This document shows, piece after piece, positions 36,531 through 44,862 of a stretch of DNA of 64,000 nt. The notes under the pieces are model-generated. The model did not search any database. It was given only the letters and a program-made list of their open reading frames with translations, and was not told the origin of the DNA. Within the stretch, counting starts at the first letter, position 1, and each line of letters begins with the position of its first letter. Source of the stretch: Martinezella rhizogenes (GTDB lineage Bacteria; Pseudomonadota; Alphaproteobacteria; Rhizobiales; Rhizobiaceae); NCBI RefSeq assembly GCF_007002745.1, contig NZ_SGNY01000007.1, forward strand, positions 236,184 to 300,183, given 5' to 3'. The position numbers were made by a program, and so were the translations under genes.

Positions 36531-37406
36531 TTATAGACGGTAAGACGGCGCGACATCGGTAAGTGGTTGTAGGTCTTGCATGAACCCAACGGCCTTTTCG
36601 GCGGCACTTGCGGCCTGAAAGATGGCCCGTTTGTCACCCTTTAAGATTTTCATCCACAGGCCGATATGGGAGGCATGATCCTCGCGGGGCCTGGCCTTGA
36701 TGCCCAGATCGCAGCACAGAAAACACGCTCCAAGCTCGGCAATCAATGCCTCGCGCGCGTAAGCGTCTTTATCCTGACCGCAGCGTAACAAATCGCGGTT
36801 AAGGCGGCCTCGGCTTGATGTCCAACGGATGAGCTCGTGCGCAAGTGTCCCTGCATATGCCTCTGCTGAAGAAAAAGCATCAAACCGCGGCATTTGAACA
36901 TGATCAGTTTCCAGGCTGTAATAGGCTGAGTTTCCGCCGTTGCGGATGTCCGCTCCCAAGTTCGCGAAAAAGATGTCCGCGTTCTTGATCGCCTGTTTTG
37001 GCTCGTCCGTCGGCGCAGGCTTATAATAGTAATATACGGGCAATCCATCGATCTGTTGGGCGTTGAAAACAGCGTAGCCTCTCGAGAAGGAAATTTTTCG
37101 GTCGACTGTCGTGCCCTTCTCGATTGCGCGTGAATAGACGACTAGCGTTGATTTTTCACCTTTTCTGACCGATGCTCCAAGTCCCAGCGCTTGCTTGAAT
37201 GTCAGCCAGTAGGCCGAATTGTAGCCCTGTTCCGCCGCGGCTAACCAAAGCACGATGGTGTTGACCCCATGATAGGGGATGCCGTTGTGACGTAACGGCC
37301 GGTGTGGCCTAATACCTTTGCCCCACGGCTGCAACCAAGGGCATACACCAGTTTCGAGCACAGCCACGATCTTGTCGGTAATGAACTGATAGGTATCGCG
37401 CTTCAT
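36531..37406 (-). CDS. ArdC-like antirestriction/DUF1738 protein with altered zinc motif
   Basis: The protein is 291 residues. The N-terminal ArdC/DUF1738 domain (ITDKIVAVLETGVCPWLQPW, then HNGIPYHGVNTIVLW) binds single-stranded DNA in ArdC. The C-terminal half is a zincin-like metallopeptidase domain. Its HExxH motif reads His190-Glu-Leu-Ile-Arg194 (TLAHELIRWTSSRGRLNRDL), so the second zinc His is Arg. Further on ELGACFLCCDLGI matches the family's third-ligand helix. ArdC proteins are carried by conjugative elements and protect incoming DNA from restriction. The frame is intact, but peptidase activity is doubtful. It suggests a plasmid- or ICE-derived region. Confidence 0.8.
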   Translation of the reverse strand: MKRDTYQFITDKIVAVLETGVCPWLQPWGKGIRPHRPLRHNGIPYHGVNTIVLWLAAAEQGYNSAYWLTFKQALGLGASVRKGEKSTLVVYSRAIEKGTTVDRKISFSRGYAVFNAQQIDGLPVYYYYKPAPTDEPKQAIKNADIFFANLGADIRNGGNSAYYSLETDHVQMPRFDAFSSAEAYAGTLAHELIRWTSSRGRLNRDLLRCGQDKDAYAREALIAELGACFLCCDLGIKARPREDHASHIGLWMKILKGDKRAIFQAASAAEKAVGFMQDLQPLTDVAPSYRL

Positions 37407-37869
37407 GTTTTATCCTTTCACGATTCCCGCATCGGCAGTGCACCGCCTCGTGTCTTCCTTGGGTCAGCGCGTAGCAGAACAGAGGCGCCATGAATCTGCC
37501 CATAATGCATTGTGTCACGCCACGGCTGACACCTACCTACGGTTAACTGAACGATCGGAAAGTTAGGATTTGACGACCTAGTGCCGTTCTCCCCGTTTCG
37601 CGTACCCTCGAAACAATGCGTCTGCTGCCTGCAGGCCCTTGAGCTTGGCGAAATGCCAAAAAAAGGCGAAACAGAAAGCCTTTACTTCCTAGTCTCGCCT
37701 TTGAAGGTCGGTGATTTTCACTGGTACATCCCAGCAATAACAAATTTGCTGTCGATGGCTAGGCGATAGGCAGTATCAAACGGTTACATCAACTGCGTTG
37801 CACCCATTAACGAATCCAGACTTTCGTTAGAGCCGCACAAACTCGGAATAAAGCACTCCGCTGTAATCT
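37407..37869. other. Gene-free stretch upstream of the ArdC-like gene
   Basis: About 460 bases with only short, unsupported reading frames. The part next to 37406 should hold the promoter of the ArdC-like gene. The 12-mer GTATCAAACGGT near 37773 also occurs near 36306; the meaning is unknown. Confidence 0.4.
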
Positions 37870-38217
37870 TTGAATCGAATAACCACTGTTCGTATGCCAG
37901 CGCCCATGGACACGGAGTTGCGATATCTGATCTCCGATGGCTGCCGGGAGCGAAATGAGCGGCCGAAATCCCGTCTGGGCATAATTGACTCACCTGTTGC
38001 ACCGGAGGTTTGGGACATACAACGACCCGGTCGCCAGACGTTGGCGCTGTACAACATCATACAGTTCATTCCGCGATACGAATGCATCATCACGATAGAG
38101 GATGCGGCGGAATTGCTGTCGACACAGCCAAACTCTGCATGCCTGATCGCGGACCGCAATAGCAAGTACCAATCGCCTGACGAGTTGTTTGTTTCGACGG
38201 CCACGGCCGCTTTATAA
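37870..38217 (+). CDS. Hypothetical protein, weak candidate
   Basis: A 115-residue frame begins with TTG at 37870, or ATG at 37894 (MPAPMDTELRYLISDG), and contains a helical acidic stretch (CIITIEDAAELLSTQPNSAC). I see no family match and no clear ribosome-binding site. A 149-residue frame overlaps it on the other strand. Either could be spurious. Confidence 0.22.
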   Translation: MNRITTVRMPAPMDTELRYLISDGCRERNERPKSRLGIIDSPVAPEVWDIQRPGRQTLALYNIIQFIPRYECIITIEDAAELLSTQPNSACLIADRNSKYQSPDELFVSTATAAL

Positions 38218-38411
38218 AAGACGCTAGATCCAGTCTGTTGATTGTGGCCGGCATGCCTGTGCGCGATGATGCGCAACTGCGGCAGTGTTCATGGGGCGGA
38301 ACTATGGTCGACGACCAGAAACCGTTTCGTTGCAAAATGTAACGGTATGGTTCTTAATTTGCAATTTGGGATCTCATTGAGTGATCGCGTTGATTATTCC
38401 ATGAGGCGTTT

Positions 38412-38663
38412 ATGTTTTTCAGGGCATATGGTGCTGCGTTTTGGCTTCTGGCTCTTCTCTCGTCAGCGCAGGCGAATGCTGCCGAAGGCGTCAAGCTGCT
38501 TGATGGTGGCGACATTCCAGGTTCTGTGAAGCAGTTTGAGGCAGGCTTTGAAGCCGGAGAGGCAAATGGTGCCTTTTATCGAGGACGCCTGTTCGAGATT
38601 GGCATTGGCACCAATCAGGACATGGGGCGCGCTGGGGGAACGGCTCAGGATTTGGTCCGATAA
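38412..38663 (+). CDS. Short secreted Sel1-repeat-like protein, probably truncated
   Basis: The predicted product is 83 residues with a signal peptide (MFFRAYGAAFWLLALLSSAQANA). The rest, GSVKQFEAGFEAGEANGAFY then RGRLFEIGIGTNQDM, has the spacing of one Sel1/TPR-type repeat. Sel1 proteins normally carry several repeats, so this looks like the first part of a longer gene whose frame was lost. It is followed 78 bases later by the decayed two-partner-secretion transporter. Confidence 0.4.
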   Translation: MFFRAYGAAFWLLALLSSAQANAAEGVKLLDGGDIPGSVKQFEAGFEAGEANGAFYRGRLFEIGIGTNQDMGRAGGTAQDLVR

Positions 38664-38741
38664 CCGCGAAGCCCTCGATTTTCGGGTCTCGCTGATCGGA
38701 TTCTCGGGCGCACTTACAAACCTCAACAAGGAGCACGCCCG

Positions 38742-39320
38742 ATGAATGTGATGCGGCTTGCACCCCTTGCCTTTCCGTGGGCCAGCCTGTCTTGGGCAGC
38801 CCTGTCGTCCGCTTCAGCCCAGGATCTTGATCGTGCAACCCGTGCCCTTCAGGACACGCTTCACAATCAAAGTTCCAGTCAGGCTGAAGCTGAGCGGTCA
38901 AGACGCGAGCGCGCCCGCCAGCGCGCCAACGCACCCTTGACCCTCCCCCCGGAGCCGAGCATCGTCCCGCCGGCCCCGGGGGGCCCTGTTTTGACATCAA
39001 GATGATCAAAATCACAGGCTACGAGCCGTTCGGCAAAAAACTCTACGGCTTTGAAACACTACGGGGCGCCAGTGTGGCTGCCACCGACATCGCGGTCGCA
39101 CTCAACCGTATCAATGCATTTTATCGGGCGGCCGGTTTCATCACGACCGATGCCGATCTACCGTAGCAGGATATCTCAGGCGGGACGCTGGAGATCGCAG
39201 TCACACCGGGCCGCATCGAGACCTTCGTATATGCCGATGGCCCGCCAGTCTACCCTGGCAGGCCCCCGGCGGATTTCTTCCGATGGACATCGCTATTCAA
39301 GGGTGGGAATCATAGTGAAT
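38742..39320 (+). pseudogene. Two-partner secretion outer-membrane transporter (ShlB/FhaC family), N-terminal remnant
   Basis: An ATG with a signal peptide (MNVMRLAPLAFPWASLSWAA) leads into an Arg/Ala/Gln helix and a Pro-rich linker (LPPEPSIVPPAPGG), the usual N-terminus of FhaC-type proteins. The frame slips at the G/C-run near 38975-38990. It continues as CFDIKMIKITGYEPFGKKLY, then NAFYRAAGFITTDADLP, a nonsense TAG at about 39164 where Gln is expected, then QDISGGTLEIAVTPGRIETF. This is a POTRA domain. The rest of the POTRA pair and the whole beta-barrel are missing, so only about 190 of some 550 residues remain. No TpsA partner is visible. Confidence 0.65.
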
Positions 39321-39423
39321 GAGAAGGTGCCCGCCCAACCGAGACCAGTCGGACCGGCTGGTGAGCGCGCAAGATACCGTGAAACCGAAGCTCAACGCCG
39401 TTCGCCGCGCTACACGACCAATA

Positions 39424-39933
39424 TCAAGGAACTGCCATTGCGGGCCCCGGCTCGCCTTTAGGCCCGGCAGGCCCGACAGGTCCAATCGGACCCTGCGCCC
39501 CAACTGCACCTGCAGTTCCGGCCGGGCCAGCTGGACCATCTGGCCCTGCAGGACCCGCAGGGCCTGCGTTACCACTCTTGCCACCATCACCGGTACGTTT
39601 GATGCGCTGGTTATGAAGTCCGATGGCAATCGGAACGCTGGAAGCAAGCCCGCCCGCCACAGCCGCACCAACGGTGCTGACCGCACTCGGGTCATACCCG
39701 GCCGCATCCGTCACCAGCACGCTACGACCGGATTTCTCCAGCGCAAAGGTCTTCACTTGCGTAACCGTCGGCGCCGTCCCCTTGCCGTTGGCCGCAATCG
39801 TGACGACATCCTGGTATTGCGCACCATTTGCCAGCTTGTAGGGTTCCAGCACCTTCGTTTCGGAAGTCGCGCACGATGAGAGGTTTGCGGCGACCGCGAG
39901 GGTAGCCGCCAGCCGAATGGAAAGGTTTCTCAA
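39424..39933 (-). CDS. Lipoprotein with collagen-like Gly-X-Y tail
   Basis: A TTG start at 39933, after an AAGGAC box, gives 169 residues. It has a lipoprotein signal ([15 protein letters not shown], lipid Cys near residue 21), a globular part of about 90 residues ([20 protein letters not shown] and [14 protein letters not shown]), a small hydrophobic Gly/Ala segment and then about 17 unbroken Gly-X-Y triplets (residues about 115-165, rich in [12 protein letters not shown]). Such tails form collagen triple helices in bacterial surface proteins. Longer in-frame starts exist but would bury the lipobox. The function is unknown; a surface-exposed stalk is plausible. Confidence 0.65.
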   Translation of the reverse strand: MRNLSIRLAATLAVAANLSSCATSETKVLEPYKLANGAQYQDVVTIAANGKGTAPTVTQVKTFALEKSGRSVLVTDAAGYDPSAVSTVGAAVAGGLASSVPIAIGLHNQRIKRTGDGGKSGNAGPAGPAGPDGPAGPAGTAGAVGAQGPIGPVGPAGPKGEPGPAMAVP

Positions 39934-40216
39934 GGGGAGGTCCTTTTTGAATTGCGTACAAACTTGAGTGGTGAGCCCCGCACGCAAAACTAAAGCCAAG
40001 GCGGCTACGACGGAATTCCTGAACAGCTAGCTTGAAACCCCGAACGCAGCTGTGAGCTCTATAAATAGGATCCAATGGCTCTAAAGCTGCCATTTGGCAG
40101 GACCGTCGGCTCTTTGGCGTCTTATTTTGTGAACAGCAAAAACGTTGGGATACCGGGCCGCTGCGGTGCCTAGCCTGTTGATCATAAATGAGGACAGCTG
40201 CGAGCGCTGCGACTAA

Positions 40217-40505
40217 AAAAGGTTCACGTTCGGCGGCAAGGACATGTGCTGCGATCAGATTAGCAAGTGACTTCAATGCTGCGGCACATGTTTCAATCCG
40301 GTCGCCCAGCGTCTGTCAGCTGAGGCCGACGCCTTTAAGGGCATAGCGTTCGCTTTGGCGGTTGAGGGCTGGTGCTAGCCGAACTTCTTGGACAGGATCA
40401 TCGCCAGCAGGCTGTGCTCTACGAAACCGAGGTTGGGAAAGCCGTTTGTGACGATCTCTGCCGGAACCGCCCCACCTTCGATAAATTCAACCCCACACCG
40501 ACGGT
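40217..40505 (-). mobile_element. IS66-family transposase (TnpC) remnant
   Basis: On the minus strand the translation runs FIEGGAVPAEIVTNGFPN, LLAMILSKKFG, a stop in place of Gln, HQPLNRQSERYALKGVGLS (after one frame change), a second stop, then QTLGDRIETCAAALKSLANL and IAAHVLAAER. This follows the middle of IS66 TnpC (HVL.SKF..H.PL.RQS..YA..G..LS..TLAD). Both ends of the gene and both terminal repeats are lost. It is a dead fragment in the decayed region. Confidence 0.65.
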
Positions 40506-40744
40506 GAATGCGCGCACCTTGGTGCATTATGGGCTTGGTCCTTGCGTTACAATCGTACTGTTACAGCCGTTATTGTATCCGGATGAAACCGTTCGCTACC
40601 TACCGCGGCGAGCCCTTATGTTCGATGTTCCAATCGAACAATATGAAGCGTCATATGAACTCATTTTCCGGGGATGCAGTCCGCATAATGACATTACACC
40701 ACATATCTCACTGACCATCTAACCCACTGTGTCCGGTATGCGAA

Positions 40745-41869
40745 ATGAGCCTTTTAGACCCTGCATTGCGGACACAGCTATACGAAGCAGCGTTCATACC
40801 TGAGCGCTGGGTAGAAGTCCTTAACGAGTTGCGCGTCGCTATCAATGCTGATGCCGGATATCTCTATTCGGTGGGACAGAAATGTGGCGTTCACACGGAA
40901 CAGCGTCTGTTGCCGGTGAACCAGGACCGCATTCATTGGGGCAATGATTTTCACAGCTGGGTCAGAAAAAGCGCACCTGAAGCAGTCTTCGGACGCTTCG
41001 CGTCTGGTGCGAACTATGAGGACGCCATTCCCCCCTATCTCAAGGGATATGTGGATTTGTGTAGAGGGCATTCCATCGGTGATGATATCGCAACCATCGT
41101 CGCTCCCCCCACCGGCAATATGATTGTCTGCGGTTTTGACCGCCATGTCCGCAATGGTGCTTTTGCTCAACAACAGGCTGAGCTGCTTAATACCATTTAC
41201 CCCGATCTTGTGCAGTCAGCATTCATTGCCGCGCGCTCGCATTTGCAGCAGCAAAACAGCGTCGTGCAAGTCATGGAGGGGCTCGGGACGCCTTGCATAA
41301 GCATCAGCGCCGGCCGGCACATACATGCAATGAACAAACAGTTCGAGACCAGATTTGCTAAAATGTGCGGCGCCTGGAACCGCCTCGATCTGAGTGCCTA
41401 TAATGAACATCTGGATGCATTGCTACGCAATGTTGAAACGGATCAGGACTACGCGCCCCGCTCCATGGGGATCCGGAACCAAGCCGGTGATCTCATGGTC
41501 CTGCATCTTGTTCCGATCCGCAGGGCAGCCCACGATATTTTTGCAACGGCATCCTGCTTTGTATTCGTTACCTCGGTGAATGGCAACGGTATCGGCCCCG
41601 ACCCCGAACTTCTTAAAAGCCTGTTCGGTCTGACAAACAAGGAGGCGCAATTATCCAGTGAATTGACCGCAGGGTACCCGCTCAGGCAGACAGCGGAAAA
41701 GCTCGATATCAGCTTTGGTACCGCGCGCTCTTATTTGTTGCGCGTCTTCCAAAAAACAGGCACCACACAGCAGTCCCAACTTGTCGGCCTGCTCAGTAAG
41801 GTATCGCCAATCTTCATTACCTCGGTTGAACCGGACGCTAGCAAACCACCACCTGGTTTGACAATTTAA
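40745..41869 (+). CDS. LuxR-type HTH regulator with unidentified sensor domain
   Basis: The protein is 374 residues. The C-terminal 65 residues form a LuxR-like HTH (FGLTNKEAQLSSELTAGYPL, then TAEKLDISFGTARSYLLRVF, FQKTGTTQQSQLVGLL). The first 290 residues look like a sensory domain of the GAF/PAS type seen in many rhizobial regulators but lack a named signature; they do not resemble an autoinducer-binding domain. The gene stands alone, between the IS66 remnant and paralogue B on the opposite strand. Its target is not evident. Confidence 0.72.
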   Translation: MSLLDPALRTQLYEAAFIPERWVEVLNELRVAINADAGYLYSVGQKCGVHTEQRLLPVNQDRIHWGNDFHSWVRKSAPEAVFGRFASGANYEDAIPPYLKGYVDLCRGHSIGDDIATIVAPPTGNMIVCGFDRHVRNGAFAQQQAELLNTIYPDLVQSAFIAARSHLQQQNSVVQVMEGLGTPCISISAGRHIHAMNKQFETRFAKMCGAWNRLDLSAYNEHLDALLRNVETDQDYAPRSMGIRNQAGDLMVLHLVPIRRAAHDIFATASCFVFVTSVNGNGIGPDPELLKSLFGLTNKEAQLSSELTAGYPLRQTAEKLDISFGTARSYLLRVFQKTGTTQQSQLVGLLSKVSPIFITSVEPDASKPPPGLTI

Positions 41870-42015
41870 CGTCCTTTGTCATTACAGCATTCCGCGATCC
41901 GACAGGTCCAATTTGGGCGGTAACACGACCGCAGATCAGCGCCTGGCTCGACGGCCCCGCGATGGTGCTCCTTCCACCGCGAGCGGTGTCACCTGACAGG
42001 TTCGAGCGACGGTGG

Positions 42016-43740
42016 TCATTTCGGATTTTCTGCCGGAATCGGCACGATCAGGCCCGCCTCACGAAGCCCCTCAGCAAGGTGCTCGATCATTGGTTCGGGA
42101 AAATTGTTGTGACGGAAATCGAAGTAGAGGTGGTTTTCGTAGCCGGGACGTTTATCATGAAGGCGTTGGATCGCGGCACGGGCATCGTCTTGCCGCCCCA
42201 GTTTCGCCAGCGCCGCCGCCTGAAGAAGATCAATTCGATAAAATTCTCGTCTATAAATCCGCTCAAGCATCTCCAGGGCCCCAGTAAAATCCTGACGCTC
42301 ATAGCGGTCTGATGCCAGTACAAGGTAGCCCAGGCTCCCCACATCACCAGTCTCCTCGATGCCTTTCGCAACCAGTTCGACGCCTTCGTCTCTTTGTCCG
42401 ATACTCCAAAGCGCGTTTCCAACAATTAACTTGAGATGAGGGTCCTGAAACACTGTGAGCATCTTTCGACTCAGGCGCTCATATGTATCCAAATCACCTG
42501 CACTGTAAGCGACATAGAGGGCAGCTAGTTGAGGAGCGAACGAACGAGGTGACAAATCCATTGCTTTTTGCGCTGCAGTGCGCAAAAGCCCTCCATATTC
42601 GCTGGAATCTTCGCCGCGGGATGCGGCGTCTCTGCCGAGACGGAAGTAGACACGAGCCAATATTGCCCAAGCCTGGGAATTCAATGGATACTTTGATACT
42701 ACACTTTCGAGGCAGGCGCGTATATCAGGAAGGGACTGATCCACATATACCAGCGCGACACGTTCCCTTGGTGTAAGACAACTGATCTCGCCTTGATGCG
42801 TCGATTCAAGGCTCGCTATCGCACCCTCCATGCCAACTACTCCGCGAACTAAAGCATCCACTGCGTTGTTCACAGTATCTTCATTCGGGGTTCCCAGCGA
42901 AACATGGTCAGTCCACGACACCTCTCGCGTATGAGCATCATTGAGTTTCCAGACTAAAGCTAGCTCCCCGCCTTGATCGACAATGGCCGAATCCAGCGTG
43001 TAGACGACTCGCGTCAGATTTCGTCCTGCAGTCTCGTAGGCAACATTGCCTGGCTCCCTCGCCAAGTCCACAACCCCAGCGCTGCCATGGGCAGCGAGCT
43101 TGATTGCGATTAGCTCCGAGAGGTCATGCGCCAACCGCTTGGCAGGGTCGCTGCCCGGTGTGAATTGAGTATTCTGAACAAGAAGCAGCGGAACGGTAGC
43201 CCCTCGCGATGCGGTCGCCTTGTTAAACAGGTTAGGTAGCAACTGAATTGAGCCGAGTATCGTTACGCCGATGAAGCTCAAGACTATGACGATAACGCGC
43301 CAGGAGAGGTATCGGCGTGGGAGCGCAAGAGTACTGACCTCGTTTTTCTCTTTTATATCAGCAATAGGCCCATCATCGGAGTTGGACTCGAAAACGGGCA
43401 CATATCTGCCGCGTGGCAAGCTGATGAGAAGAGGAGACAACTTGCTCTGAGGCGAAGCGTTATAGCGCTCGAGAGCATTGCGAAGGCGGTTTGCAGCTGT
43501 GCGTACTATTGGGTCTTCCGTCCCATCAAAGTCCGCCTGACGACCAAAGACTTCCAGAGCGATACTGTAGGCCTTTATGCGATCACCACGCCCCTCTATC
43601 GTCTCGGTAACGATATATTCAAGAAAGCTCCGCATCCTTTCGGATTTGCTAAAAACATCTGAGGCAAACAACTGATCAAGTGCTCGTCTCACCGTGTCCG
43701 GGCCAGGAAGTTGCTGCTCGATCTTAGGCCCTAAAATCAC
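42016..43740 (-). CDS. Membrane protein with regulator-like N-terminal domain and TPR-like periplasmic part (paralogue B)
   Basis: The protein is 574 residues from a GTG start with AAAGGGG upstream. It is collinear with paralogue A (33907-35643) over its whole length, sharing for example RGDRIKAYSIALEVFGR, SPLLISLPRGRYVPVFE and AHTREVSW. The N-terminal domain spans about 5-118, one membrane helix 148-168, and the periplasmic part ends in TPR-like repeats and the tail LAEGLREAGLIVPIPAE. The most variable part is the linker around the helix. The two copies lie 6.4 kb apart in the same orientation, from an old duplication. The role is unknown; a ToxR/CadC-like one-component regulator is the best guess. 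Confidence 0.75.
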   Translation of the reverse strand: MILGPKIEQQLPGPDTVRRALDQLFASDVFSKSERMRSFLEYIVTETIEGRGDRIKAYSIALEVFGRQADFDGTEDPIVRTAANRLRNALERYNASPQSKLSPLLISLPRGRYVPVFESNSDDGPIADIKEKNEVSTLALPRRYLSWRVIVIVLSFIGVTILGSIQLLPNLFNKATASRGATVPLLLVQNTQFTPGSDPAKRLAHDLSELIAIKLAAHGSAGVVDLAREPGNVAYETAGRNLTRVVYTLDSAIVDQGGELALVWKLNDAHTREVSWTDHVSLGTPNEDTVNNAVDALVRGVVGMEGAIASLESTHQGEISCLTPRERVALVYVDQSLPDIRACLESVVSKYPLNSQAWAILARVYFRLGRDAASRGEDSSEYGGLLRTAAQKAMDLSPRSFAPQLAALYVAYSAGDLDTYERLSRKMLTVFQDPHLKLIVGNALWSIGQRDEGVELVAKGIEETGDVGSLGYLVLASDRYERQDFTGALEMLERIYRREFYRIDLLQAAALAKLGRQDDARAAIQRLHDKRPGYENHLYFDFRHNNFPEPMIEHLAEGLREAGLIVPIPAENPK

Positions 43741-44862
43741 TACCCACCCCTTTGCGGTCGTAGTTTACTCCAGAGATATCGCCGTAACTGCTAACGCTGC
43801 TATGGTCATTTGGGCGAGACAATGGGGAAAGATTGGACACCCGGCGAATTCAGTTACACAGGCTGCTTGCCCAAAAACCTGAGAAAAGCGACGTCAGCGT
43901 TGAATGCCATTACCGGCCAGGAATTGCATGACACTTGCAGATTTCGTCGGTCAAACGCACTGTGGTTCCTGTTCTCACTCGTCAACCCGATCATAGAAAT
44001 GTCGCGAACTCTATCATGTTCGTCAGAAATCGTTAAAATCTGGTTGCCGTTGGCGGCTTGTCTGGGGCGTCAATACTTCCGATGGCGCATGCTTGCATAT
44101 ATGCCTTGAGTTTGGCAAAGACCGCTTCAATTGCGCCTGGGTCGCGCGTCACCTTGACGGTTTGTCGCCAACGAGTTCGCATAATACTGCGCTTCGGTAA
44201 GCAGCCCCCAGCCTCGAGCTTGCGCGGTCACCAAAGCAAACGTGTCGGGTGCAGAAAGACAACTGCGAGCCTATTTACCTCAGTTGCCCTGCTGACATCC
44301 ACAGAAGCCAGCGCTTCCACTCCTAGCTCCAGCCTCAAAAGCCTTTCGCCCATTTCCCAGCCAGTTCCTGCTCATAGAGGCGACGGAGGCAGTGCTGATC
44401 ACTGGCGAGATCGCCGAAGCTGCTGCCCGGGCGACATTGGTAATGCCAGCTGCTGCAACGCGTTCAAAACAATTGACGTGACGGCCATATACGATTGGCC
44501 CGCCCTGCGCGTGGATCTGCGAAACCAGCATGCACCCGACAAGCAGGGCAACGGCCATTTCAACATTGGGCACCAGAGGCACCATCATCAGCATGATACT
44601 GGATGGAGCATGGGTCTATATATCCTTGTGTTGAGCAGTCCGATCCTTTCCGCCATGCCGGAGCGCGCAGCACGAAGAGACCCGTCACCGATTTTCACAG
44701 TGAAGAACACAGCCCCGATGAGAACAGATTGAGGTTCCAGCTCAGGTGGAACCGGTAGGCCACCACCAATACACGCCCCGTTCGAACTTATCGCAGCATT
44801 TTGCGCTGCTCTTGTGCCCGCGCTCCGGGGACGAGCCAGCTACCTTCACCTCACGAAGCAAC
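43741..44862. other. 1.1 kb stretch without a convincing gene
   Basis: Several frames of 60-220 codons exist on both strands but none has a recognisable family or a good start. One minus-strand frame (44280-44594) begins with a hydrophobic segment ending QIHAQGG, like a signal peptide. A second minus-strand piece (about 44125-44265) reads LVTAQARGWGLLTEAQYYAN before a stop. These look like remains of decayed genes. The part next to 43741 should hold the promoter of paralogue B. Confidence 0.4.

Noticed and set aside
36306..37785. The repeated 12-mer GTATCAAACGGT as a recombination or attachment site
   Set aside because: Two copies of a 12-mer about 1.5 kb apart, without further flanking identity, are too little to support this.
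39319..39879. A 186-codon plus-strand frame opposite the collagen-like lipoprotein
   Set aside because: It has no good start, and the minus-strand frame has a lipobox and a regular Gly-X-Y tail.
40372..40722. A 116-codon plus-strand frame as a new gene
   Set aside because: Its first part is the complement of the IS66 transposase remnant and it has no recognisable family.
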